Position numbers and translations under genes: made by a program. From assembly GCA_013322215.1 (NCBI GenBank), contig JAAMEZ010000058.1:620001-684000 (forward strand): 64,000 bases of DNA. The letters run 5' to 3'. Of this stretch, positions 54,386 to 60,584 are shown piece after piece (positions within the stretch are counted from its first letter, which is position 1; each line of letters opens with the position of its first letter). The stretch is from Martinezella rhizogenes (GTDB lineage Bacteria > Pseudomonadota > Alphaproteobacteria > Rhizobiales > Rhizobiaceae). The notes below the pieces were generated by a model. The model did not search any database. It was given only the letters and a program-made list of their open reading frames with translations, and was not told the origin of the DNA.

Positions 54386-55533
54386 TCGCCACCTCGCGCC
54401 ATCATGGGGGAGATCACATAAAGCTCGTCAACACCAACCGATGGGCGGAACACGGCATTGGGGAGCGAGCCGCCGAAGCGGATGATGCAATCCTGCGTGT
54501 CGATGGTGCTGAGGATGCCGCGCAGGGCCTCGTTGTTCAGGCCGATGGAAAAGCCGGTATCGCCCTCGTACTGGATCGGCACGTAATCGACCGCCGACTC
54601 GCCTTCCTTGCTGGTCAGCTCTACGCGCACGGTGTCGTGCTCAAGGGTGAGTTTGATGCCGTCCTTATCCGCTTCTGTGGCGACAAGGCAGACTCGAGCA
54701 ACGGCGGCCTTCAGCGAGGCGACGGTCACGAAGATTTCCCGCTCGTAGTCCTCTGGAGCGGCGGTCAAATAGTGTTCCGGAAACTTGCCCTCGATCAGCT
54801 TCGATAGAAGGGAGACGCCGTTGCACTTGATGCGGATCAGGTTATCGGCGACTTCGATGTGGGCCGGCTCCTTCACCTCGTCGAAGAGCTTGCGGATCGC
54901 CTGCGCCGTCTTCAGCGGAATGATGATGCCGGGAAAGTCCAGCAGCCGTTCCGTGCGGATCTGGACGGCGGCAAGGCCGATGCCATCGAGCGCGGCAAAG
55001 CCGATCCGCTCATCCTGCATTGGGTGCATGTGGATGCCGGTCATCCAAGGGCGGCCGATATCCTTGGTCTGCACGGCATGGGCCACCTTGCCGAAAGCGG
55101 CCGTTACCGCTGGCATGGCGATCTCGAATGTCTTGCCCTTGAGGCTTGAGGCCATGGAAGGGAAATCGCTGGCGGGCAGCGTGAAGATCGAGAAGCTGGA
55201 CTTTCCTGAGCGGATACGAACCTGGCCGTTATAAGTGCCGGGAAGGAACTCGATCTCCGCCGACTCAGGGAAGTTGCGCACGATGTCGCGCAGATCCGTG
55301 CCCTTGATGGTGATCGGCTCGGCCTCGTCGGCGATGTCCAATAGTTCGCAGCCGGCCTCGATCTCGATATCGAGATCCGTCGCGCGCAAGGTGAGCGTAT
55401 CGCCCTCGGGATGAAGAAGGATATTCCCAAGCTGCGGGATCTTGGCGCGCTTGTCGACGGCCTCGAATGCGGCATCGAGCGCCGGCAGAATCTGGCTGCG
55501 ATGAACGCGGAAGAGAACCTGAGCCTTAGCCAT
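54382..55533 (-). CDS. DnaN-like DNA polymerase sliding clamp
   Basis: A 383-residue homologue of the beta clamp. The N terminus (RSQILPALDAAFEAVDKRAK, IPQLGNILLHPEG) and LRATDLDIEIEA match DnaN, and the three-domain layout and length are conserved. The C terminus ends PMMARGG instead of the usual PMRL/PMR form. A resident clamp could recruit polymerase during element replication. The ATG at 55533 is the start; the frame is open further upstream but without similarity. Confidence 0.9.
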   Translation of the reverse strand: MAKAQVLFRVHRSQILPALDAAFEAVDKRAKIPQLGNILLHPEGDTLTLRATDLDIEIEAGCELLDIADEAEPITIKGTDLRDIVRNFPESAEIEFLPGTYNGQVRIRSGKSSFSIFTLPASDFPSMASSLKGKTFEIAMPAVTAAFGKVAHAVQTKDIGRPWMTGIHMHPMQDERIGFAALDGIGLAAVQIRTERLLDFPGIIIPLKTAQAIRKLFDEVKEPAHIEVADNLIRIKCNGVSLLSKLIEGKFPEHYLTAAPEDYEREIFVTVASLKAAVARVCLVATEADKDGIKLTLEHDTVRVELTSKEGESAVDYVPIQYEGDTGFSIGLNNEALRGILSTIDTQDCIIRFGGSLPNAVFRPSVGVDELYVISPMMARGGE

Positions 55534-55708
55534 GGGCGCGGCGCTCCGGCTGGCAGCGGTCGGCAAGACGCATCTCGTCGACGGGGGGGCGTAGCTCATA
55601 GTCCCTGCCGAAGAGATCGTACATCATCTGCAGGATCTCGCGGCGCGGTTCGCTATCGGCGACGGCGCGATAAAGCTTCTCAATGTCAAGTCTCGATACG
55701 TCGCGCAT
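55526..55708 (-). CDS. hypothetical small protein, 60 residues
   Basis: A polar helical protein (MRDVSRLDIEKLYRAVADSE, ILQMMYDLFG) without a recognised family. It ends inside the start of the clamp gene (8-base overlap), as in compact phage operons, so it is plausibly translated. Function unknown. Confidence 0.6.
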   Translation of the reverse strand: MRDVSRLDIEKLYRAVADSEPRREILQMMYDLFGRDYELRPPVDEMRLADRCQPERRAHG

Positions 55709-55710
55709 CG

Positions 55711-55851
55711 TCAGCCCCTCAGATAGAAGACGTAGACCGCAGCGGCTGCTGCCATCAGGTCGTTGATGAGTATGATCAGGAGAAAGCCCACGAAGCCGTT
55801 GCGCTTCGCCTGTCTCGCCTTCTCGGCGGCATGTGTGAAAATCCGCGCCAT
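55711..55851 (-). CDS. small membrane protein, 46 residues
   Basis: One membrane helix (about 20-43, GFVGFLLIILINDLMAAAAA) after a basic amphipathic N terminus (MARIFTHAAEKARQAKRNG). The positive-inside rule puts the N terminus in the cytoplasm. No family recognised. It lies 2 bases before the 60-residue gene. Confidence 0.58.
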   Translation of the reverse strand: MARIFTHAAEKARQAKRNGFVGFLLIILINDLMAAAAAVYVFYLRG

Positions 55852-55856
55852 GGCCG

Positions 55857-56234
55857 TCAGACGCTCCTGTGGTCGATCTGCTCGATGCGAGCGATGATCA
55901 GGGCTGCGGCGCGCACCAGATCGCGGCGCTCGTCTTTTGGCTTCCACCACTTGCGATCCCAAGGCCAGAACCATGGCGGATCGTCCATTGGATAAGGTCC
56001 GTTCATGGCATAGGCGGCAGCCGCAAGGGCTAGATTGTGACCGCCATTCATGTCGTCATGTTCTGACGTGAAACCCTCGACTTTGATCTGCCGCTGGCGT
56101 TCGGCCATGACATCATCAAGAGCTTTCGAGCGACCTTCAGTCTTGAAAATCGGCCATCCGCCCGCAACCGTTCGGAGAAATATGTCAAAGGCGCGCTGAG
56201 AAACCGGGCCACGAGTGCGCTTGCGATTCTCCAT
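55857..56234 (-). CDS. hypothetical phage protein, 125 residues
   Basis: A protein with AERQRQIKVEGFTSEHDDMN and PPWFWPWDRKWWKP, then DLVRAAALIIARIEQIDH. I recall this pattern from many phage genomes, with no known activity. The ATG at 56234 shares a base with the stop of the upstream gene (TGATG). Confidence 0.7.
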   Translation of the reverse strand: MENRKRTRGPVSQRAFDIFLRTVAGGWPIFKTEGRSKALDDVMAERQRQIKVEGFTSEHDDMNGGHNLALAAAAYAMNGPYPMDDPPWFWPWDRKWWKPKDERRDLVRAAALIIARIEQIDHRSV

Positions 56235-56404
56235 CACACGCACCTCACGGCAACAAAGAATCCGAGCCAGAAAAAGACTATGCTCGCGAGCGTCAGCTCG
56301 ATCAGGCGCATGCGCCATGCTTGCGCCTCGCAAAGAAGCATTACCAGTTCCTCGACGCCTGAGCGGCGCGGCTGCCTGTCGATTGCCGGAGTGAAATGAT
56401 TCAT
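56234..56404 (-). CDS. small membrane protein, 56 residues
   Basis: A short protein with a polar N-terminal half (MNHFTPAIDRQPRRSG) and one C-terminal membrane helix (LIELTLASIVFFWLGFFVAV). It could be a holin-like or regulatory membrane peptide, but there is no evidence for either. Coupled to the 125-residue gene by a TGATG overlap. Confidence 0.55.
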   Translation of the reverse strand: MNHFTPAIDRQPRRSGVEELVMLLCEAQAWRMRLIELTLASIVFFWLGFFVAVRCV

Positions 56405-56465
56405 GGTTGCCCTCTCGCATCCGATTGGGAAACCGGCCCGCAGGCCGGTAACCAAATGCGGATGA

Positions 56466-56876
56466 TCACTGCGTGACGAAGCTGCCGCCGAGATCGAATG
56501 CGGCCGCAATGGCGGCACCGCTCACGACGGGAAGCTTGCCGCCAGCAATGGCTTTGATGGCTTCCAACCGCTCTTCTGCGACGGCAAGGCGATTGTGGAG
56601 ATGCAGCACTGCGGCCGACTGGCCCACAGTCACTTCACCCATTGCCGGGCCAATGATTGCCATCGGCTCGGCACCGAGCGCATGGCAGATGGCAATGAGG
56701 GTTGAGACGGCAACGCGATTGGTGCCCTTCTCGTATTTCTGGACTTGCTGGAAGGTGACGCCGATAGCGGCAGCCAGCCGTTCCTGACTAAGACCTGCCT
56801 GCTTTCGCAGGGTTCTGATCGTCGTACCGATGGCGACATCCGTCTCGCGTGTGCTCTTTGCCAAACTCTGCTTCAT
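56466..56876 (-). CDS. XRE-family transcription regulator
   Basis: A 136-residue protein with a helix-turn-helix (about 18-75; IRTLRKQAGLSQERLAAAIG and TFQQVQKYEKGTNRV). It is the Cro/CI type. The C-terminal part is Ala-rich and helical. It lies in the leftward arm, not at the central switch, so it may control genes of that arm. Confidence 0.85.
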   Translation of the reverse strand: MKQSLAKSTRETDVAIGTTIRTLRKQAGLSQERLAAAIGVTFQQVQKYEKGTNRVAVSTLIAICHALGAEPMAIIGPAMGEVTVGQSAAVLHLHNRLAVAEERLEAIKAIAGGKLPVVSGAAIAAAFDLGGSFVTQ

Positions 56877-56957
56877 GGTCGAACTCCTTGACCTGCTTCC
56901 GATTGGGAAACCGCCGACGTCAGGGGTGAGACGTGGCGGTTGCCCAACCGGACCGGA

Positions 56958-57152
56958 TCAGGCGGCCACGCGGCTGAGCGACTGCGCGTAAAGCACCGAG
57001 GCATCGTGTGCGTGGCGGTTGATCTGGTCTTCGGTGAAGCCGAGCCGGAGAAAATCGGCCTTCGTCAGGCCTTCGCCGCGCTCGCGGGCAGCTTCGGCCA
57101 TCTCCTGCGCGATGTTGCGGACACGGACGGGATTGTATGCGGATGTCTGCAT
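56958..57152 (-). CDS. hypothetical protein, 64 residues
   Basis: A helical polar protein (MQTSAYNPVRVRNIAQEMAE, LTKADFLRLGFTEDQI) with no recognised family. It is the first gene of the leftward arm. GAGAGG lies 8 bases before the ATG. A leader with a strong hairpin precedes it. Function unknown. Confidence 0.65.
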   Translation of the reverse strand: MQTSAYNPVRVRNIAQEMAEAARERGEGLTKADFLRLGFTEDQINRHAHDASVLYAQSLSRVAA

Positions 57153-57185
57153 GGTTCATTCCTCTCAAAAGCCTCCTGAGACCAT

Positions 57186-57222
57186 GCCGCCGTCGCTCGG
57201 GAGGAGGAGGAGCGACGGCGGC
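57186..57222 (-). promoter_or_regulatory. leader hairpin of the leftward arm
   Basis: A perfect 12-bp stem (arms 57186-57197 and 57211-57222) encloses a 13-base loop that reads CCTCCTCCTCCCG in the minus-strand RNA. It lies in the likely 5' leader of the 64-residue gene. The loop is complementary to AGGAGG at 57172-57177, which lies just downstream in the same leader. Confidence 0.6.
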
Positions 57223-57267
57223 CTCTGGTATCCGGGACGGGAGGAGAGATCACCGGACGAGGTATTT

Positions 57268-57342
57268 GTTGCATAACTTGCAACCTGCGTCAATTGACTT
57301 TGCTGCATAACTTGCAACTTCGAAGTTGCGAGAAGATGCAAC
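57268..57342. promoter_or_regulatory. operator cluster 1
   Basis: Three palindromic sites share the half-site TGCAAC: GTTGCATAACTTGCAAC (57268-57284), GCTGCATAACTTGCAAC (57302-57318) and GTTGCGAGAAGATGCAAC (57325-57342). An additional perfect palindrome GCAACTTCGAAGTTGC spans 57314-57329. The cluster lies between the leftward arm and the VasI-like gene and should bind a phage repressor. Confidence 0.75.
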
Positions 57343-57455
57343 GACAGAATCGGTTATTATTTGTGGGAGCGAGGGTAGCGCCGAAGAATGGTCACTATGG
57401 TTGAAATTTTCAATTTGATATGAAATCAGTAGATGCGGAACTAGAGGGGAGCCAA

Positions 57456-58079
57456 ATGCGAAATATCATCGCCGCCGTGTTCGTTATGTCTGCAGCTGCA
57501 ATGGCATATGCCGACGAAACTCCTCAGACATGCTCAGCGCTAGAAGATAAAGATCAGCGCCTAAGTTGCTTTGATAAGTTGTTTCCAAATCAGCCCGGAT
57601 CTTCTTCCGAAAAAGCCAGCGACGATACAGCAGCTTCGACAGATACCGGGGCATGGGCAATTTCGACCAACACATCTCCCCTTGATGACAGCAAAACCGT
57701 TCAGGCGACACTTTTCCCGAAAACAGCAGTAGGCACTGGCGTGGGCACGCCCTCACCCATGCTGATCATCGGCTGCAAGGAAAAGATCACGACGTTCGTC
57801 ATCTATGCCGACATCTTCATGACCGAGGATGAGCCGGAAGTGACACTTCGTATCGGGAAAGACGCACCAATCACCCGGAAATGGCGACGCGCTACAAACT
57901 ACAAGGCTGTCGGCCTTTGGCGTGGCCAACAGTCGATTCCATTTTTAAAATCGCTGGAAGGTAGGAACAATGAAAGCCTTTTTGTGCGGGTCAAAGCAAC
58001 CGATCGAGTGGACGCGGAGTTTGAGCTAGGCGATGTAAAGGCAGCTATTGCGAGTGTGAGGGATGCCTGCAAATGGTAG
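57456..58079 (+). CDS. exported VasI-like protein
   Basis: A 207-residue protein with a signal peptide (MRNIIAAVFVMSAAAMAYA) and the N-terminal pattern CSALEDKDQRLSCFDKLF, which is typical of the type VI secretion-associated VasI family. Later parts (WAISTNTSPLDDSKTV, RVKATDRVDAEFELG, SVRDACKW) also fit. Such proteins occur singly in rhizobial prophages, so a secretion role here is uncertain. GAGGGGA lies 6 bases before the ATG. Confidence 0.72.
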   Translation: MRNIIAAVFVMSAAAMAYADETPQTCSALEDKDQRLSCFDKLFPNQPGSSSEKASDDTAASTDTGAWAISTNTSPLDDSKTVQATLFPKTAVGTGVGTPSPMLIIGCKEKITTFVIYADIFMTEDEPEVTLRIGKDAPITRKWRRATNYKAVGLWRGQQSIPFLKSLEGRNNESLFVRVKATDRVDAEFELGDVKAAIASVRDACKW

Positions 58080-58102
58080 GCTGACAGCAGGCCGAAGCTA
58101 AG

Positions 58103-58444
58103 TCAGCCGACGTCTCGATTCTTGCTATCATTGAAAAGCAGCTTCAGCATTTCGATTGCTTTTTCCTTTTGCTCTTCCGACTTATCGATAAAGAATTTTG
58201 TCAACCAGTCTTCGTCTGGGTGCCTAAATAGCCCGGGAACATCTGTGCTGAAGAGCGCGGCGAGTCTTTCCAGATAATCTGGTTTCGGCAGCGTGCCTTT
58301 GAACCAACGCGATACCAGTCCCTTATCGACCCCGATTTCTCGAACTATGTCCGCCTGGGTAAGCTGACGCTTCTCCGCCCATTCAGGAATGAAATGGATG
58401 CGGCTAGGCGTTTTTCCAGAATGGATTTTTGTGACGTTGTTCAT
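58103..58444 (-). CDS. repressor-like helix-turn-helix protein
   Basis: A 113-residue protein with an XRE-type DNA-binding domain (about 18-75; KRQLTQADIVREIGVDKGLV, SRWFKGTLPKPDYLERLA) and a short charged C-terminal helix (EEQKEKAIEMLKLLF). It is divergent from the Cro-like gene and is the best candidate for the phage repressor. There is no peptidase domain like that of lambda CI, so induction must work differently. Confidence 0.8.
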   Translation of the reverse strand: MNNVTKIHSGKTPSRIHFIPEWAEKRQLTQADIVREIGVDKGLVSRWFKGTLPKPDYLERLAALFSTDVPGLFRHPDEDWLTKFFIDKSEEQKEKAIEMLKLLFNDSKNRDVG

Positions 58445-58446
58445 GG

Positions 58447-58529
58447 TGCAACTCTACAAGTATTTTCGCGCACTATCGTTAGCGCCACATGCAACGACGC
58501 CCCTTGATAAAGGTTGTAACTTATGCAAC
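58447..58529. promoter_or_regulatory. operator cluster 2
   Basis: TGCAAC half-sites at 58447-58452 and 58490-58495 and the imperfect palindrome GTTGTAACTTATGCAAC (58513-58529) lie between the divergent repressor-like and Cro-like genes. The half-site is the same as in operator cluster 1. Confidence 0.7.
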
Positions 58530-58539
58530 ATGGCGTCGT

Positions 58540-58764
58540 ATGATTACGGCTTCACCCATTGCAGATTATCGCGCGCGCCATGAATTCATGACGCTGGAGG
58601 AGTTCGGTCGGCTTTTCACGCCTCCCGTCGATAAATCCACGGTACTTCGCTGGGAGCGCGGTAAAATCACTGCAGAGAGAGCCGTTCAAGTCGAAGCGAC
58701 GACAGGCATCCCGCGCTCGATGCTCAGACCAGATATTTTTAAAGCCGTGGAGGCCGCAGAATGA
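58540..58764 (+). CDS. Cro-like helix-turn-helix protein, 74 residues
   Basis: A small DNA-binding protein (MTLEEFGRLFTPPVDKSTVL, RWERGKITAERAVQVEATTG) of the Cro/YdaS type. The start is uncertain: ATG codons at 58489, 58540 and 58588 are in frame and none has a good ribosome site. I prefer 58540 because the operator sites lie upstream. It may be translated from a leaderless transcript. Confidence 0.72.
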   Translation: MITASPIADYRARHEFMTLEEFGRLFTPPVDKSTVLRWERGKITAERAVQVEATTGIPRSMLRPDIFKAVEAAE

Positions 58765-58884
58765 TGGGCCTCCTTTTATCTAGCGACCTCGACCGCTCTC
58801 GTGGTTGCCGATCAGCCGCGCCCGCTCCGCCGAGTTGGCGCGGCCAGCTCCCTGAGTGCCGCCCCCTTCAGTCCGGCACCATCT

Positions 58885-58920
58885 CCCACCAGGGCAAGAT
58901 CCCCCGCCCTGGTGGGCTTT
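58885..58920 (+). terminator. terminator after the Cro-like gene
   Basis: A perfect 11-bp stem (CCCACCAGGGC / GCCCTGGTGGG) with a 10-base loop followed by CTTTCTCTT. It lies 120 bases after the Cro-like stop and could separate the early from the following genes. Confidence 0.8.
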
Positions 58921-58942
58921 CTCTTCACGAAAGGACGACGCC

Positions 58943-59170
58943 ATGTTTCGCCGCATACGGAACCGCATCATCGACCGCATCGCTGCAGAAATCGCCGAGC
59001 GCGCCATCGGGCGTTTCGATCTGCACTTGCAGCAAGTTGCCGAGGAGAAGGCACGCATCGCCGAAAAATGGCATCGCGACTGGAGCGATCTCAAGCAAAG
59101 GCAGTATCTCGAAACACTTATGCGAGCTACGCGCGCGGAACATGCGTTGGCAGAGAGATCAAAAGCCTGA
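58943..59170 (+). CDS. hypothetical basic protein, 75 residues
   Basis: A strongly helical, charged protein (MFRRIRNRIIDRIAAEIAER, KARIAEKWHRDWSDLK) with no recognised family. AAGGA lies 7 bases upstream of the ATG. Its last 44 bases overlap the convergent gene at 59127. Function unknown. Confidence 0.62.
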   Translation: MFRRIRNRIIDRIAAEIAERAIGRFDLHLQQVAEEKARIAEKWHRDWSDLKQRQYLETLMRATRAEHALAERSKA

Positions 59171-59417
59171 TGTCCTGAACGGCTTGTTCGGTGCCCGCAA
59201 TCGAATGGCCGTGAATAACGGCTGCTCCTGGGCCTTCGGCGCTGCTGTTTTCCTTTTGCTGCCGAGCAAGAGTTTCTGCAGCTTCGAGAATTACCTTTGT
59301 GTCCGCACCCAGGACAATCAGGTGAGCGAGCACCTGATGGAACACCGTCAGGTGGCCGTTCAGCTTGGCGATGATCGCATCCTTGTCGCTCAAGACCGAA
59401 TTTTCGATTTCCGTCAT
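59127..59417 (-). CDS. hypothetical protein, 96 residues
   Basis: A helical protein (MTEIENSVLSDKDAIIAKLN, FHQVLAHLIVLGADTKVIL) without a recognised family. The upstream sequence (AAGGAATCAC) offers only a weak ribosome site. It is convergent with the 75-residue gene and overlaps it by 44 bases. Less certain than its neighbours. Confidence 0.5.
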   Translation of the reverse strand: MTEIENSVLSDKDAIIAKLNGHLTVFHQVLAHLIVLGADTKVILEAAETLARQQKENSSAEGPGAAVIHGHSIAGTEQAVQDIRLLISLPTHVPRA

Positions 59418-59543
59418 GGTTGTGATTCCTTTGTCGTTTGGCAACGCAAAACGAGCACGACCGTGGCGAGAAGTCCAGCAGCGCGGTCCCGACCGCGCCG
59501 CGCTGCTGGATGTTATCGACCGAATTACTCATGCGGACCTCCG

Positions 59544-59564
59544 TTGACCTGTTGACGGTTTGAC
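59544..59564. promoter_or_regulatory. three TTGAC repeats at 8-bp spacing
   Basis: TTGAC occurs at 59544-59548, 59552-59556 and 59560-59564, exactly one repeat every 8 bases. It lies between divergent genes, 78 bases before the CII-like start. It could be a regulator site or promoter elements. Confidence 0.55.
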
Positions 59565-59641
59565 GCATAGGGCGCCGCGCTGCGGCACGCATGGAATCCT
59601 TTCAACTTTTTGTTTCCTTGACCACGATCGGGGGTGTCTTC

Positions 59642-60118
59642 GTGCGTCGTTTTTCCGAGACCGAATATTGCTCACTGAAGCGCGTTCTTGATGTTGCCTA
59701 TGAATTGGCGGGCGGCGTCACGGTGTTTCAGTATGTGACGCGCGTCGTCACCTCGCAGCTTTCAAAATACGCATCGACCGACACGGAGAATGAAAAGAAG
59801 TTCATCCCGGTCGATGTCGCGCTGGATCTCGACAGGGCAGCGAAGCAACCCGTCGTCACGGCTCGAATGGCCGAGCTTCTCGGCTATCGGCTTGAGCCGA
59901 TGGAACATCGCATCGTGGTCGAAGAGGCGCTTTCCGAGTCCGACGCCTTGCTGATCATGGACGAAGCGACCGCCCTCTGGCGGATGACGCGGCAGGCCTT
60001 CGCCGATGGCAGGATCGACGCCCTGGAACGCAAGCAATTGCGCCTGAAGCTGCATGAGCTGATCCGCGCCGCCTCGAAAATCACCCAAAAACTTGACGAA
60101 CTGGAGATCTCGGCATGA
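59642..60118 (+). CDS. CII-like phage regulator
   Basis: A 158-residue protein that resembles phage CII-type (CP76-like) regulators: RRFSETEYCSLKRVLDVAYE near the start, VDVALDLDRAAKQPVVTARM in the middle, and a C-terminal helical tail. The GTG at 59642 follows GGGGG by about 7 bases; an ATG at 59591 is in frame but lacks a ribosome site. The family match is from memory and could be wrong. It is coupled (ATGA) to the next gene. Confidence 0.65.
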   Translation: MRRFSETEYCSLKRVLDVAYELAGGVTVFQYVTRVVTSQLSKYASTDTENEKKFIPVDVALDLDRAAKQPVVTARMAELLGYRLEPMEHRIVVEEALSESDALLIMDEATALWRMTRQAFADGRIDALERKQLRLKLHELIRAASKITQKLDELEISA

Positions 60119-60390
60119 GCAATCGCCGTATCCCTTATGCCGGAAAGCTGTCGGCTCCGAACTATCAGACTGTGGCCAATGGCGCTGCCATGGGGCCGCG
60201 CGGCATTGCTTTCCTGCGCCGCGTGGCTGAATCGCCAAAGCCGTACCGCTTGCGTCTGAATGCGGATCGCGAAGCGGTCGGACGCGCCGTGGTCAACGGC
60301 TATGTGCGGCGTGATGCGCGCAACGACGAATGCGTCTGGCTTGTCGGCAAGGGCCGCGAGTTCCTTGATCGGCTGATGAGGTGCGAGTGA
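60115..60390 (+). CDS. hypothetical phage protein, 91 residues
   Basis: A basic protein (RRIPYAGKLSAPNYQTVANG, GYVRRDARNDECVWLVGKG) with the look of a small winged-helix, but I cannot assign a family. It begins inside the end of the CII-like gene (ATGA) and ends at the start of the next one, so all three are translated together. Confidence 0.65.
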   Translation: MSNRRIPYAGKLSAPNYQTVANGAAMGPRGIAFLRRVAESPKPYRLRLNADREAVGRAVVNGYVRRDARNDECVWLVGKGREFLDRLMRCE

Positions 60391-60584
60391 TGGACCGCAC
60401 CAGACCGTCACCCGCCGAAACCATGCGGGTTTTCGATTCCCTCCCAAAGCCGCTCCGGCAAGCCATCGCCGGGGCGGCATTCGTCTATGAGCCCGAGGAC
60501 ATCGCCGTGCGCATCCTAAGGGGCAGAAAGCCGGAAACGATCCTGCGCGGCATCGTCCGCTATGAGCGGAGGGCAGCGCAGTGA
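60390..60584 (+). CDS. hypothetical phage protein, 64 residues
   Basis: A small protein (PAETMRVFDSLPKPLRQAIA, EDIAVRILRGRKPETILRG) that I recall from rhizobial prophages as a DUF6525-like protein; the assignment is weak. It is coupled to both neighbours (TGATG upstream, GTGA downstream). Confidence 0.6.
   Translation: MDRTRPSPAETMRVFDSLPKPLRQAIAGAAFVYEPEDIAVRILRGRKPETILRGIVRYERRAAQ

Noticed and set aside
58761..59592. Long frames on both strands across the small phage genes
   Set aside because: They cover a strong terminator and several better-supported short genes and show no domain.
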